Program-made: the position numbers and the translations under genes
In this document: piece after piece, positions 8,366 through 18,452 of the stretch
Layout of the letters: the number at the start of each line of letters is the position of its first letter
How positions within the stretch are numbered: the stretch's first letter is position 1
Notes under the pieces: generated by a model
The model's database searches: none
What the model saw: the letters and a program-made list of their open reading frames with translations, nothing else
Told to the model about the DNA's origin: nothing
NCBI GenBank assembly: GCA_963790525.1
Contig: CAWBOV010000003.1
Coordinates: forward strand, 62,001 to 126,000
Length of the DNA: 64,000 nucleotides
Direction of reading: 5' to 3'
DNA from: CAWBOV01 sp963790525
GTDB lineage: Bacteria > Actinomycetota > Actinomycetes > Mycobacteriales > Jatrophihabitantaceae

Positions 8366-8382
8366 GTCCCACTCGCCGGGAC
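8366..8382. promoter_or_regulatory. IclR operator candidate, site 3 (GTCCCGGCGAGTGGGAC on minus strand)
   Basis: Same 17-mer as sites 1 and 2 with one or two changes, oriented toward the cupin/NTF2-like operon about 83 bases away. The neighbouring upstream gene ends at 8390, so this gap is the promoter of the cupin pair. Confidence 0.62.
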
Positions 8383-8389
8383 AGTTCGG

Positions 8390-10830
8390 CTACAGGAGTT
8401 CCTGGGCGTACGGGCGGGTCTGCGGGTCGGGGAACCAGTCCGAGTGCAGATGCGTCGGCGGGGGAGCGGGGTCGGCGTTCGTCCACAGCACCGGTGGGTC
8501 GTAGATCTCCCGGTCGACGTCGCCGGGCTTGCCGTAGTCCTCCGTGCGCACCCAGCCACCGATGTAGTCGCTCTGGCGGATGAGGTTGATCCAGCGGGTG
8601 CGGCCGTCGCCGGTGAGCTTCTGCTCGAGTGCCGCGAGCTGGGCCGTGCCGAAGTAGGTGGGGAAGACGCGGCCGTAGAGACGCCGCGCGGGTGACGCGA
8701 GAGTCAGCAGCCGCACCCGTTCGCGCACGAGATCGGGCAGTTGGGCGACGACCGCCGTCGCGATCGGGCACCCCTGGCTGTACCCGACGACGAGGACCGA
8801 CGTGTGCGCCTCCGCGTAGCGGGGTAGCGCTCCGGCATCGATCGCCTCGGCCTGCTGCAGCGCGAACGCCGGGTCGCCGTCACCGTCGCTGAGGTCGCCG
8901 ACGATCCGGCGGATACGGGTGACGACCTCGGGCACAGAGCGTTCGGCGTAGGACGGCGGCCCGAAGGGGTGACAGGCGCGCGGCCAGAAGGTCATCACGT
9001 CCCACAGGAAGCCGAACCGCTTGCGGGCGGCGGACTTCGCGATCGCCGAGCGGAGGTAGGCGAGGAAGAATCCGGTGGCGATGACGGCGAGCGTCGTGCC
9101 GATGTTCGCGGTGGACGTCAGCCAGCTGATGTGTTTCTTCGCCAGCAGCAGGGCTTCGTCGACCACGAGGACGACGAAGGTGGGGACGGTCACCGAGAAC
9201 AGTGCGGGTGCGGCGTAGTCGGTGAGCTTCGAGCGCGCCCAGGTGGCGGCCACCGCGTGGCGTGCGTCGGCGTCGGCCGGGCGCGCGCCCCGCTCGGGGA
9301 TCACCGCGCCACGGCCGACGTAGAGCGAGCTCAGGTCGCGCGGTCCCGTGCCGGTGCGGATCCCTGCCGCGATCCGTGCGGCCAGTCCGAAGTACACGAC
9401 GATGCCGAACACCAGAGCCGCGAGCACCGCGACGAAGAACGCGACGCCGCCGGAGTAGACGATGCTCGGCACGTACAGCGTGTTGCCCGTCGTGGCCACG
9501 AGGGCCGACGGCGTCGGAGTCGTCGACACGGTCGGCTTGGCGACCAGGTTGCTGACCGTCAGCAGGAGGGCGGCTCCGAAGATCGTCGAGATCAGCGTTG
9601 CGAGAAGGGCGATTCCGGGTGCGGCGAGTCCGGCGCCCATGACGTCGTGCTGGCGCCAGGGCCGCTGCGCCAGGACCGTGAGCCACAGCAGGGCCACCAC
9701 ACCGAAGGCGGTGAAGAACAGCACGACCTGCAGGCGTCCGTCGTAGGGGATGGCGGCCACCTTCGTGTCGAGCGGATGCCACCAGATGCGGGAGACGGCC
9801 ACCACGGCCGCGGCTGCCGGCGCGGCCCAGGAGAGAGCGCGGACGGCCAGGTCGGCCTTGCCCGCCTGCTTGCCGGCGCTGGTGATGCGGTCCGTCCACG
9901 GCAGCAGCACCAGCACGACCGCGATCGCCGCGAGGACAGCCGACACGGCCATCACCACGAGCCGCAGCGACGTCGCCGAGCTCACCCGCGGCAGGGCTTC
10001 GACGAGCATGATCGTCGCCGCTCCGGCGATGATGTGCGCTCCGCGCTGGCGGGACACCGGGCGCCCACCGCACCACATCGTCGTGAGGGACAGCGGCCAG
10101 CGGGCATCGTCCGGCGCGCGGTACCCGGACTGGCGAGATTCGTAGTCGCCCTGCGTGCGCAGGCTCAGCCACCACATGCCGCCCAGCACTCCGAAGACCG
10201 CGACGGAGGCCAGCGCCAGGCGCCCGCCCATGGGCCAGCGCTGGTACCAGTCGAGCCAGCTCCAGAGCTGACCGCGCTGGGCTGCCTGCCACGCGACCAG
10301 ATCGAGCACGAGGTAGCACGTGGTCGCGACGAACGCGGTGGTGAACACCAGCGCCAGCAGGCGAAGGATCGCGCGGGAGGCGGCCTGCAGAGCCGCCCCC
10401 CATTGCCGGGGAGCGCCCAGTGCGCGACGTTGATCAGTCCGAAGGGCAGGAACAGCATCCACAGCGCCGACCACCACGCCTGGTAGTTCAGCCCACCCCA
10501 GCAGTACGCCTCCTGGAACGGGTGGCCGGCCGCGGAGCCGCCGGGATACCAGGCCCGGTAGAACCCCGCCCGACCGTCACCCGCGACCTGCAGGACAGCC
10601 GGCGACTCGAGGTTGTCCGTGGGTGGCGCGCCACCGACCCCGTGGATCCGCAGTTCCAGGGTCTCCGTCCGGTCCCCGCCCACGGGCTGGAACGGCACCT
10701 CCCCGTTGGCCAGCGCCCGGCGGAGGTTGGTGAGGTCGGATCCGCTGTAGCCGTAGGTAGCGCCGAGCCCGAGGACGATCGGTGCCAGCGTCGTCGCGGC
10801 GTCCGGCGATGGCACAGCTGTGTCGGTCAT
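8390..10830 (-). CDS. Large multi-pass membrane protein with C-terminal hydrolase-like domain, frameshifted
   Basis: About 810 residues if the frame is repaired. The N-terminus has the conserved-looking stretch LELRIHGVGGAPPTDNLESP; the middle has many hydrophobic segments (for example LIIVAHWALP-like and VVLFFTAFGVVALLWL); the soluble C-terminal part contains VLVVGYSQGCPIA, a GxSxG nucleophile elbow of the alpha/beta-hydrolase type. The frame breaks at six consecutive C (10396-10401; G run on the coding strand); one extra G joins ALPGNGG to AALQAASRAILRLLALVFTTAF. I choose the start at 10830, where AGGGGG precedes the ATG. No function is known to me; unrelated to its neighbours. Confidence 0.72.
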
Positions 10831-10907
10831 GGCAGCCCCCTGCGCGAAGTCGACCAACTATCCCGCTGACCGGGCGGTTGCGGAACAGGTTGGTGCAGGC
10901 GAGCAGA

Positions 10908-11534
10908 TCAGGTGCCCGTCACCTGAGCGACACCACGACGGTCTCGAGGGGGCGACGCAGCCCGGGGCGGCAGCTCCAGGCCGGCCGCGTCGGCGACCTC
11001 CCGGTAGGCCGTCGCGAGGCCGGCCAGGGAGGCATGGGCGTTGAGGCCGCTCGGGTTGGGGACCACCCAGAGCTGCGCGCCGCCGATCCCGGCCGGCTGG
11101 CGACCTGCGACCGCGTGCCGGGCGCCGAACGCGGCGCGGTAGGCCGTGATCCCCAGGACTGCGACGACCGCGGGCCCTACGGTCTCGACGAGTGCGAGCA
11201 GGTCGCGTCCACCGGCGACCAGCTCCTCCGCGGTGAGCTCATCGGCGCGGGCGGTGGCCCGGGCAACGAGGTTCGTGATCCCGATGCCCGTGGCCAGCAG
11301 CAGCTCGCGGTCGGCGGGGGAGTACCCGGCGGAGGCGTCGATGACGTGGTCGACGATGCCGGCCGCGGCGAGCGCCGGGTAGAACCGGTTACCCCGCCGT
11401 GCGAAATGCGCCTGCACGGCGGCGGTCCACAATCCCGGGTTGATACCCACGAACAGCAGCCTGGTTCCCGGGCCGAGCAGATCCGGCACCGTGGCGTCGC
11501 GGAAGGACTCCAGCTGCGCCCGGGTGAAGCCCAC
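10908..11534 (-). CDS. mug: G/U mismatch-specific DNA glycosylase (Mug family)
   Basis: Excises uracil or ethenocytosine opposite guanine, starting base-excision repair. The 208 residues carry the Mug signature GINPG (residues 30-34) that activates the water/base pocket, GNRFYPAL, an AVLGITAYR segment and the DNA-intercalation region WVVPNPSGLNAH. Length exceeds the E. coli enzyme (about 168) because of a basic, proline-rich C-terminal tail (PPRAASPPRDRRG). It is a monocistronic housekeeping gene here, between unrelated neighbours. Confidence 0.9.
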   Translation of the reverse strand: MGFTRAQLESFRDATVPDLLGPGTRLLFVGINPGLWTAAVQAHFARRGNRFYPALAAAGIVDHVIDASAGYSPADRELLLATGIGITNLVARATARADELTAEELVAGGRDLLALVETVGPAVVAVLGITAYRAAFGARHAVAGRQPAGIGGAQLWVVPNPSGLNAHASLAGLATAYREVADAAGLELPPRAASPPRDRRGVAQVTGT

Positions 11535-11594
11535 GTGCGCAGGCTACCGAGCCGATGGCGCCGGAGCGACGGCTCTCTCTGCCAGGGCGACGGC

Positions 11595-11849
11595 TCACCC
11601 GGCCGGCGTGACGGGCGCTGGCGTGACGGTGTCGATCGCGTCCGACATCGGCATCAGGATCCACAGGATCGGGTACACGAGCAGCTGGCTGCCCGGGATG
11701 ACCAGCAGTGCGAGCACGAACAGCAGACGCGCGGGCCAGGGCTCCAGCCCGATCCGGCGCCCGAGTCCGGCGCAGACGCCGCCGAGGACGCGCGCATCGC
11801 GCCGGCGGGTGAGCCCCTGTGCGGCGAACAGGGTACGGATGGAGTCCAT
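11595..11849 (-). CDS. PspC-domain small membrane protein
   Basis: An 84-residue protein matching the PspC domain: basic LTRRRDARVLGGVCAGLGRRIGLEPW followed by one hydrophobic stretch LLFVLALLVIPGSQLLVYPILWILMP. PspC proteins sit in the cytoplasmic membrane and link envelope stress to partner regulators. The ATG at 11849 is preceded by GAGAGGAAGA; a short GGGCAC/GTGCCC hairpin (11871-11885) lies in its leader. It is divergent from the nitroreductase gene. Confidence 0.85.
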   Translation of the reverse strand: MDSIRTLFAAQGLTRRRDARVLGGVCAGLGRRIGLEPWPARLLFVLALLVIPGSQLLVYPILWILMPMSDAIDTVTPAPVTPAG

Positions 11850-12023
11850 GGTGATTCTTCCTCTCGGACGGGGCACGGTGTGCCCGGGTCGGTTGCTGCG
11901 ACCGCGGTGCGGTTGCTGGATACAGCGTCGTCCGCGGGCGCCTCCGGTGGCATCGGGGGACGCCCTGGACTCGACCCCTGACTGTGCGCGGGCCGCCTCA
12001 GGGTCGGCTCGTGACCTGATATC

Positions 12024-12039
12024 TTCCAACCGGTCGGTA
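12024..12039. promoter_or_regulatory. TetR-type operator candidate upstream of nitroreductase (TTCCAACCGGTCGGTA)
   Basis: The right half GTCGGTA is identical to the other sites of this family (15997, 24897, 33933, 36781, 42744); the left half is degenerate. It lies about 50 bases before the nitroreductase start. Confidence 0.5.
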
Positions 12040-12089
12040 TGTGATCGGGTTGAGCAGCCATGACGCGTCGAGGGGAGGGGCCGGTGCAG

Positions 12090-12773
12090 ATGCCATCGGA
12101 GCGGGTGACGGACCTCGACACGGTTCTGACGACTACACGTGCGGTGCGTCGCCGGTTGGACTTCACCCGCCCGGTGGATCGCCGCGTCGTGCTCGACTGC
12201 CTGACGCTGGCGCTGCAGGCTCCCAGCGGAGGCAATGCCCAGGACTGGCGCTTCGTCCTCGTCGGTGATCCCGACGGAAAGCGCGCTCTCGGCGAGATCT
12301 ACCGGCGCTGTTACGACCGCACCGTCGCCGCCCCACTCGAGCGCGACGGCTACGCGGCCGATGTGGCGCAAGGACGTCTCAACCCCGACGACGAGGGCAA
12401 CGCCCGCATGCTCGACGGTGCGCGTCGCCTGGCCCACCACATCGGAGAGGCGCCGTGGCTGGTGCTCGCCTGCGCGACGCGGCCCGACCCGGCACGCACC
12501 GGGTTCGGCACGGTGTCGGCCGTCTACGGCTCGGTCTACCCGGCGGTGTGGTCCTTCGCGCTCGCGCTGCGCTCGTACGGGCTGGCCACGATCATCACCA
12601 CGCTGACGCTGAACGAGCCCGAGGCCGTGGCGGAGCTGCTCGGCATCCCGGACGGCGTCACCCAGTGCTGCCTGCTGCCGATCGCCCATCCCATCGGGGA
12701 TCCGTTCGCTCCGGCCCGGCGCAAGCCGGTGGACGAGGTCGTGTTCGCCGAGCGGTGGGGCGGTGCGCTCTAG
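12090..12773 (+). CDS. Nitroreductase-family flavoprotein
   Basis: Roughly 227 residues with the FMN-dependent nitroreductase fold: VLTTTRAVRRRLDF (phosphate-binding arginines), LQAPSGGNAQDWRFVLV and the C-terminal AELLGIPDGVTQCCLLPIAHP. Members reduce nitro groups, quinones or enones, or oxidise ring systems. The start is at 12090 because AGGGGAGGG precedes it at the right distance; an ATG at 12060 is in frame but has no such site. A paralogue lies at 26983-27687 in the same supercluster. Its stop codon overlaps that of the convergent carboxylase gene (CTAG, 12770-12773). Confidence 0.86.
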   Translation: MPSERVTDLDTVLTTTRAVRRRLDFTRPVDRRVVLDCLTLALQAPSGGNAQDWRFVLVGDPDGKRALGEIYRRCYDRTVAAPLERDGYAADVAQGRLNPDDEGNARMLDGARRLAHHIGEAPWLVLACATRPDPARTGFGTVSAVYGSVYPAVWSFALALRSYGLATIITTLTLNEPEAVAELLGIPDGVTQCCLLPIAHPIGDPFAPARRKPVDEVVFAERWGGAL

Positions 12774-15700
12774 AGAGTGGAGATCCAGCGGCGGGTGTCG
12801 GCTGGGTCGATGACGTCGTCGAGTTCGAAGATCGCCGCCGCCTGCGTGGCCTTGCCGTCGGCGTAGGCGGCCGCGACGTAGGCCTCGAACGCAGCCTGTC
12901 GCTCGACCGGATCCGCGATCGCCTCCAGGTCCTTGCGGAAGCCCAGACGCACGCCGCCCTCGAGCCCCATCATCCCGACCTCACCGGTGGGCCAGGCCAC
13001 GACGAACGCGCTCGCCCGGAACGAGCCGGCGGACATCGCCTGCGCGCCGAGCCCGTAGGCCTTGCGCACGACGACGGTGCCGAACGGGACGGTGAGGTGC
13101 GCGCCACACGCGAACAGCCGCGAGAAGGAACGGACGGCGCCGGCCGCCTCGGACGCCGGGCCCACCATGAAGCCGGGAGTGTCGCAGAGGGAGACGATCG
13201 GCAGCCGCCAGGACTCGCACAGCGCCAGGAAGTCGGCGAGCTTGGCGGCGGCCTCGACGTCGATCGCGCCCCCGAGGTGGCGCGAGTTGTTGGCGATCAG
13301 GCCGAACGGGCGGCCTTCCACCCTGACCAGACAGGTGATGATGCCTTCGGCGAAGTCGCGCCGCAGTTCGATCACCGAGTCCACGTCCGCGAGTGTCGCG
13401 ATGAGTGCGCGCATGTCGTAACTGAGCAGCCGGTTCTGCGGCACCGCGAACCTGCTGCAGTCGCGAGTCAGGAGCGGACCACGCGTCGAGCGGGCCCTGC
13501 GCGTAGGCGAAGCACGCCTTCGCGAGAGCGACGGCCTCCGCCTCGTCCGCGGCGACGAGGTCCACGACGCCGTTGCGCCGCTGGACGGATACCGGGCCCA
13601 CGTCCTCCGGTGCCACGACACCGAGGCCGCCGCCCTCGATCATCGCAGGGCCGCCCATGCCGATGGAGGCGTCGGGGGTGGCGATCACGACGTCGCACAT
13701 GCCGAGCAGGGCGGCGTTGCCGGCGAAGCAGCGCCCGGAGACGACGCCGATCAGGGGCACCGTTCCGGTCAGCGTGCCGAGCGCGTGGAAGGTCATGACG
13801 TCGAGAGCCGAGATCGAGGTCGAGTCCACGTCGCCCGGGCGCCCGCCGCCGCCCTCGGGGAACAGGAACACCGGCAGGCGGCGATCCCGCGCCAGCCCGA
13901 GCATCCGGTCGGTCTTGGCGTGGCTGCGCATCCCCTGGGTCCCGGCCAGCACGGTGTAGTCGTAGGACATCACCACGGCCCGCGAGCGTTCCGGCCCGAA
14001 CAGCGCGCCGTTGACCTCGGCTATCCCGGTGACGATCCCGTCGGCGGGGGTGCGCTCGCGGAGCTCGGTGTCGCTCAGCCGCCCGCTCTGCGCCGCGACG
14101 GCCAGGCCGCCGTACTCGGTGAAGGTGCCCGGATCGACGAGATCGGCGATGTTCTCCCGCGCGGTACGCCGCCCACGAGCATGCCGCCGCGTCCACGGCC
14201 TCGGCCCGCGCCGCGTCCAGCAGGCCGTCGCGTCGCGCCAGGACATCGGCGAGGTCGTCGCGGATCGCATCGAGGTCCACGTCCTCACGGACCTGTGCCG
14301 ACGTTTCTGTACCGATCGGTTCATACGTGGCGAGCGGCATATCCGGACCGACGACATCGCCCACGGCCACCAGGATCTCGGTCAGTCGCAGCGCGGACGG
14401 CGCCTCCACCGGATGCTGCATCTTCATCGCCTCGACCAGGGCCACCGTGGCGCCGGCGTGGAACTCCGCGTCGACCGGGCCGATCGCCACGACGGTTCCT
14501 GCCATCGGTGCGCGGATCGTGCCCTCGGCCGCGCCGTCCGGGTGCGCCAGGGACGGCGGAGATCCGCGCCGGCATCCCGGCGGCGAGCGATGCGCCACGG
14601 CGGGCGAGGTAGCCGGTGTCGACGCCACCGCGGCGGAACTCCGGATCCGCGACGATCGCGAGCAGGTGGTCGCGGTTGGTGTCGATGCCCGTGACGGTGA
14701 CCTCGCGCAGCGCGCGCTCGAGTTTGGCCGCCGCCGCCCCGAAGTCCGGACCGTGCGCGTGGACCACGACCTTGGCCAGCAGCGGGTCGTAGTGCGGGCC
14801 GATGACGATGCCCGGGCGCGCGGCGGTGTCGACGCGGACGCCGGGGCCGGTCGGAAAGGTCAGGGCCGTCACCCGCCCGGCCACCGCCCGTGGCAGGCCG
14901 TCCGCGTCGACGCGCTCGGCATTGACGCGCGCCTGGATCGCGATGCCCCGCCCGGCTGGTTCGGGCACATCGCGCGCGCCGAGGTCCAGCTCGTCCAGGG
15001 CGGCACCGCCGGCCAGCGCGAACTGCAGCGCCACCAGGTCCAGGCCCGTCACGGCCTCGGTGACGGTGTGCTCGACCTGCAGCCTGGGGTTGACCTCCAG
15101 GAAGTAGCACTCATCCGCCCGCACCAGGAACTCCACGGTCGCCAGGCCGCGCAGGCCGACGCTGCGCCCGAGCGCCACCGCATGGCGATGCAGGTCGGCG
15201 CGCATCTCGTCCGCGAGGGACTGCGCCGGGCTGATCTCGATGAGCTTCTGATGCCTGCGCTGGACGCTGCAGTCCCGGTCGCCCAGGGACACCACCCGCA
15301 CGCCGTCGCCGATGAGTTGCACCTCGATGTGCCGCGCCCCGCGCACCAGCTGCTCGCCGAACAGCGACCGATCGCCCGATGCGGCGTCGGCCTCGGCCGC
15401 GCACAGGGCGACCGCGGCGCCGAGGTCGGCGGGGTCGATCACCTCGCGCATCCCGCGCCCCCCGCCGCCGGAGCGCGACTTGATCATGATGCCCTCGGGG
15501 TGTTCGCCGAGGAAGCGCCGCAGCTCCGGGAAGCGTCCCTGCCCCGTCGGTGGCGGCCGGGACGGGCGCTCCGGCGGCAGCCGCCGCCAGCCGGGCAGCG
15601 CACTTGTCCCCGAGCAGGCGCAGCACCTCAGGTGACGGTCCGGCGAAGATCAGCCCAGCGCCCGCGCAGCGCTGGGCGAAGTCGGCGTTCTCGCTGAGGA

Positions 15701-15941
15701 AGCCGTAGCCGGGATGGATCACGCCGGCACCGGTCTCTGCCGCGGCACGCAGGACCGCCTCCTGGTCGAGGTAGGCACCGGGACCTGAGCCGGGCAGCTC
15801 CACCGCGTGGTCGGCGAGGTAGGCGTGAGCTGTGAGGTTCTCGTCCCGGGCGTGGATCGCGGTGGTCTCCACGCCGAGGTCGAGAGCGGTCCGGGCGATG
15901 CGCGCTGCGATCTCACCTCGGTTGGCGATGAGGACGTGCAT
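12770..15941 (-). CDS. Single-chain biotin-dependent acyl-CoA carboxylase (BC-BCCP-CT), four frame breaks
   Basis: Carboxylates an acyl-CoA with ATP and bicarbonate. Domains in order: biotin carboxylase (MHVLIANRGEIAARI; GVIHPGYGFLSENADF; SRSGGGGRGM; YFLEVNPRLQVEHTVTE), biotin carrier (VEAMKMQHPVEAP, biotinyl Lys) and carboxyltransferase (RTARENIADLVD; GRCFAGNAALLGMCDVV; NNSRHLGGAID; CDTPGFMVG). Frame is lost at about 15542-15545 (GGGG run), 14555, 14185 and 13470; removing one base at each restores continuous homology, e.g. TDGQGRFPELRRF at the first. About 1,056 residues when repaired, the size of known one-chain members. AAGGAG precedes the ATG. Divergent from the ABC importer with a TetR-type site between. 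Acyl substrate unknown. Confidence 0.85.
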
Positions 15942-15987
15942 GCTCGACGCTCCTTCGGCTGCGGCGGTCCCGGGCGGTCCCGCACCC

Positions 15988-16016
15988 TTGACTTGATACC
16001 ACCCGGTCGGTATGTT
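15988..16016 (+). promoter_or_regulatory. Promoter with embedded TetR-type operator for the ABC importer operon
   Basis: TTGACT (15988-15993), a 17-base spacer and TATGTT (16011-16016) form a good sigma-70-like promoter for the substrate-binding-protein gene. The operator TACCACCCGGTCGGTA (15997-16012) fills the spacer, so a bound repressor would block RNA polymerase. It also lies in the leader region of the divergent carboxylase gene. Confidence 0.68.
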
Positions 16017-16075
16017 CGCCCGACCTGGGTTCGACCGACGACGGCGTCGGTGGACGGGTCGGACGGGAGAGCTTG

Positions 16076-17641
16076 ATGAAGGCTTTGGTTTTCGGTCGGT
16101 CAACCCACCTGCGGCGGGCCGCGGCGGCCGCGGTCGCCTGTGTACTCGTCGGAGGCGTCCTCGCGGCGTGCTCGAGCAGTTCCTCCTCCAGCGCGGGCGG
16201 CAGCGGAGGCTCGACCACCGCCGCCTCGAACTCCGCGACGAAGACGCTGCGGGTCGTGCTGAACTCCGCCCCGTCGGCGCTGGACCCGGTGGTCGGTGCC
16301 CGTGACGGCGAGTACGTCTGGGGCACCATGATCGACGCTCTCGTCTCGACCGACGCCAACCTGGATCCCGGCAAGGACGGCATCATCACCGACTGGTCGC
16401 GCCCGACGCCGACCACGTGGACGCTGACCGTGCGCCCGGGCGTGGTCTTCAGCAACGGCGAGAAGGGCGACGCGAGCGCGGTGGCCTACTCGATCCTGCA
16501 GAGCCGCGACAACGCCGGCTCCATCCTCAAGTCCTACTTCGGCAACGTGAAGTCGGTGGTCGCGACCAACGCCACCACGGTCACGGTCACGACCGGCACC
16601 CCGCAGTACGACTTCATCAACCTGCTGTGCACCGTGTTCCTGATCCCGCCGAAGTACTACGCGGCGCAGGGCACGAAGGGCTTCACGCAGCACCCGATCG
16701 GGACCGGCGCGTTCGTCTGGAAGAGCGAGCAGCCGGGTCAGAGCATCTCGGTCACCGCCAACCCGAACTACTGGGGGACCAAGGCGTCCTACGCGGGCAT
16801 CACCTTCACCTGGGCCGCCGACCCGGCGCAGCGGCTCGCGCTGCTGCAGAGCGGTGCCGCCGACGCGGCGTTCGACCTCCCGCCGACGCAGGCCGCGAGC
16901 GCGAAGAGCTCCGGGCTGAACGTCACGAGCATCAACACCGCCGTCAAGATCACCGGCTTCCTGCAGTCGGACAAGGCACCGTTCAACGACGCGACGCTGC
17001 GTGAGGCGGCCGCGCTCGCCGTGGACCGCAACGCCCTGGTGCAGAGCATCTTCAACGGCGCAGCGACCCCCGACGGCGGCCTGCTCAACGTCAAGCCCGG
17101 CGAGAACCCGAGCACCGAGGTGACCGCCGACCCGGCCAAGGCGAAGAGCCTGGTCGCCGGCTCGCCGACGATGGAGCTCAGCTGGCCGACCGGCAAGTAC
17201 ACCGACATCGACGACGTCGCCCACGCCGTGGGCGGTCAGCTCGAGGCGGCCGGCTTCAAGGTGAAGTACAACCCGGTCGACTACGCCACGCTCGTCGGAC
17301 TGATCATCAAGCGGCAGATCACCGGGATGTACATCCTCGGCGCGGTCCCCAACGTCGCCGTCCCGGACTTCTTCGCCCACGGGTTCGTGACGACCAACTC
17401 GATCACGGCCAACTGCCCGGACCCGGAGATGGACACCCTGACGAACAAGGCGCTGACCGTGGCCGACGCCTCGGCAGCGACGTCGATCTACAACCAGATC
17501 AACGACATCGCGGTCGTGCAGAAGCACTGCTACATCCCGCTCTACAAGCAGACCTTCAACTACGCGACCAAGAACGTCTCCGGCATCAACTACAACGCGG
17601 TGAACAACGTCCTGTTCAACACCGCGGTCTTCACGAAGTGA
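16076..17641 (+). CDS. ABC importer substrate-binding lipoprotein (SBP_bac_5 family)
   Basis: Captures the transported ligand outside the cell. A basic N-terminus and hydrophobic stretch end in the lipobox LAAC (Cys32 from the ATG), followed by a serine/glycine linker. The body has family-5 features: LNSAPSALDPV, TWTLTVRPGVVFSNG, IGTGAFVWK and NPNYWG. Family 5 proteins bind peptides, nickel, sugars or other small molecules. In this context, first gene of an importer among acyl-CoA genes, the ligand may be the carboxylic acid degraded by the cluster. ATG 16076 is chosen over the adjacent in-frame TTG at 16073. Confidence 0.9.
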   Translation: MKALVFGRSTHLRRAAAAAVACVLVGGVLAACSSSSSSSAGGSGGSTTAASNSATKTLRVVLNSAPSALDPVVGARDGEYVWGTMIDALVSTDANLDPGKDGIITDWSRPTPTTWTLTVRPGVVFSNGEKGDASAVAYSILQSRDNAGSILKSYFGNVKSVVATNATTVTVTTGTPQYDFINLLCTVFLIPPKYYAAQGTKGFTQHPIGTGAFVWKSEQPGQSISVTANPNYWGTKASYAGITFTWAADPAQRLALLQSGAADAAFDLPPTQAASAKSSGLNVTSINTAVKITGFLQSDKAPFNDATLREAAALAVDRNALVQSIFNGAATPDGGLLNVKPGENPSTEVTADPAKAKSLVAGSPTMELSWPTGKYTDIDDVAHAVGGQLEAAGFKVKYNPVDYATLVGLIIKRQITGMYILGAVPNVAVPDFFAHGFVTTNSITANCPDPEMDTLTNKALTVADASAATSIYNQINDIAVVQKHCYIPLYKQTFNYATKNVSGINYNAVNNVLFNTAVFTK

Positions 17642-17663
17642 TGCGGGCCCGCGCGGAGCGCTC

Positions 17664-18452
17664 ATGACCGGGGACGGCCGCCTCGTCGAGGTCGACGACC
17701 TCGTGGTGGAGCACCTCCGTCGCGGGTCGCGGGTCAGCTTCGCGGCGGTGAAGAACGTGTCGATGCACATCGACACCGCGGAGATCGTCGGCGTGGTCGG
17801 GGAGTCGGGCTCGGGCAAGACCTCCCTGGCCATGGCGCTGACGGCGCTCGGCACGCACACCAGCGGGACCGTCCGGCTCCTGGGAACGGACCTGACGTCA
17901 CTGTCGCCCCGGGCGATGCGGGCCCTGCGCCCGGAGGTGCAGGTGATCTTCCAGGACCCGCACGGCTCCCTCGACCCGCGCCAGCGCGTGCGCTCCGGGC
18001 TGGCGGAGCTGCGCCGGCTGCAGCCCGAACGCACCGCCTGGGTCGACGACGCCGACCTGCTGGCACGGGTGAAACTGGCCCCGGAACTGCTGGACCGGTT
18101 CCCGCACCAGCTCAGCGGCGGGCAGGCCCAGCGCGTCTGCATCGCCCGCGCGCTGCTGATGCGCCCGCGGGTGCTGGTGGCCGACGAGCCCACGTCCGGG
18201 CTCGACGTGTCGGTGCAGGCGGAGGTGCTGCGGCTGCTGCTGGACCTGCGGGACAGCACCTCGGTGGCGATCATGTTCATCAGCCACGACCTGAGCGTGG
18301 TCCGGCGCATCTGCGACCGCGTCTACGTGATGCTCCGCGGCGAGGTCGTCGAGGACGGCCGGACCGTCGACGTCTTCGACGACCCGCAGCACCCCTACAC
18401 GCGCAAGCTCCTCGACGCCGTCCCCGGCCGCGCCCTGCGGGAGGTCGGATGA
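17664..18452 (+). CDS. ABC importer ATP-binding protein (OppF/DppF-like)
   Basis: Nucleotide-binding subunit on the cytoplasmic face: Walker A GESGSGKTS, Q-loop VIFQDPHGSLDP, signature LSGGQAQR, Walker B VLVADEPTSGLD and H-loop ISHDLS. The C-terminal QHPYTRKLLDAVPG is the usual oligopeptide-transporter ending. Its gene lies before the permeases, whereas the second ATPase (20274-21302) lies after them, an unusual split. It overlaps the permease start by four bases. Confidence 0.92.
   Translation: MTGDGRLVEVDDLVVEHLRRGSRVSFAAVKNVSMHIDTAEIVGVVGESGSGKTSLAMALTALGTHTSGTVRLLGTDLTSLSPRAMRALRPEVQVIFQDPHGSLDPRQRVRSGLAELRRLQPERTAWVDDADLLARVKLAPELLDRFPHQLSGGQAQRVCIARALLMRPRVLVADEPTSGLDVSVQAEVLRLLLDLRDSTSVAIMFISHDLSVVRRICDRVYVMLRGEVVEDGRTVDVFDDPQHPYTRKLLDAVPGRALREVG

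Noticed and set aside
14310..14321. ACCGATCGGT palindrome as another TetR operator
   Set aside because: It is inside the carboxylase coding region, lacks the TA.TA-type ends and central spacing of the operator family, and is a common GC-rich palindrome.
16100..18310. Very long open frame (over 700 codons) opposite the substrate-binding protein and ATPase genes
   Set aside because: It is antisense to two clearly recognisable genes and has Arg/Asp/Gly/Val-rich shadow composition, as expected at this GC content.
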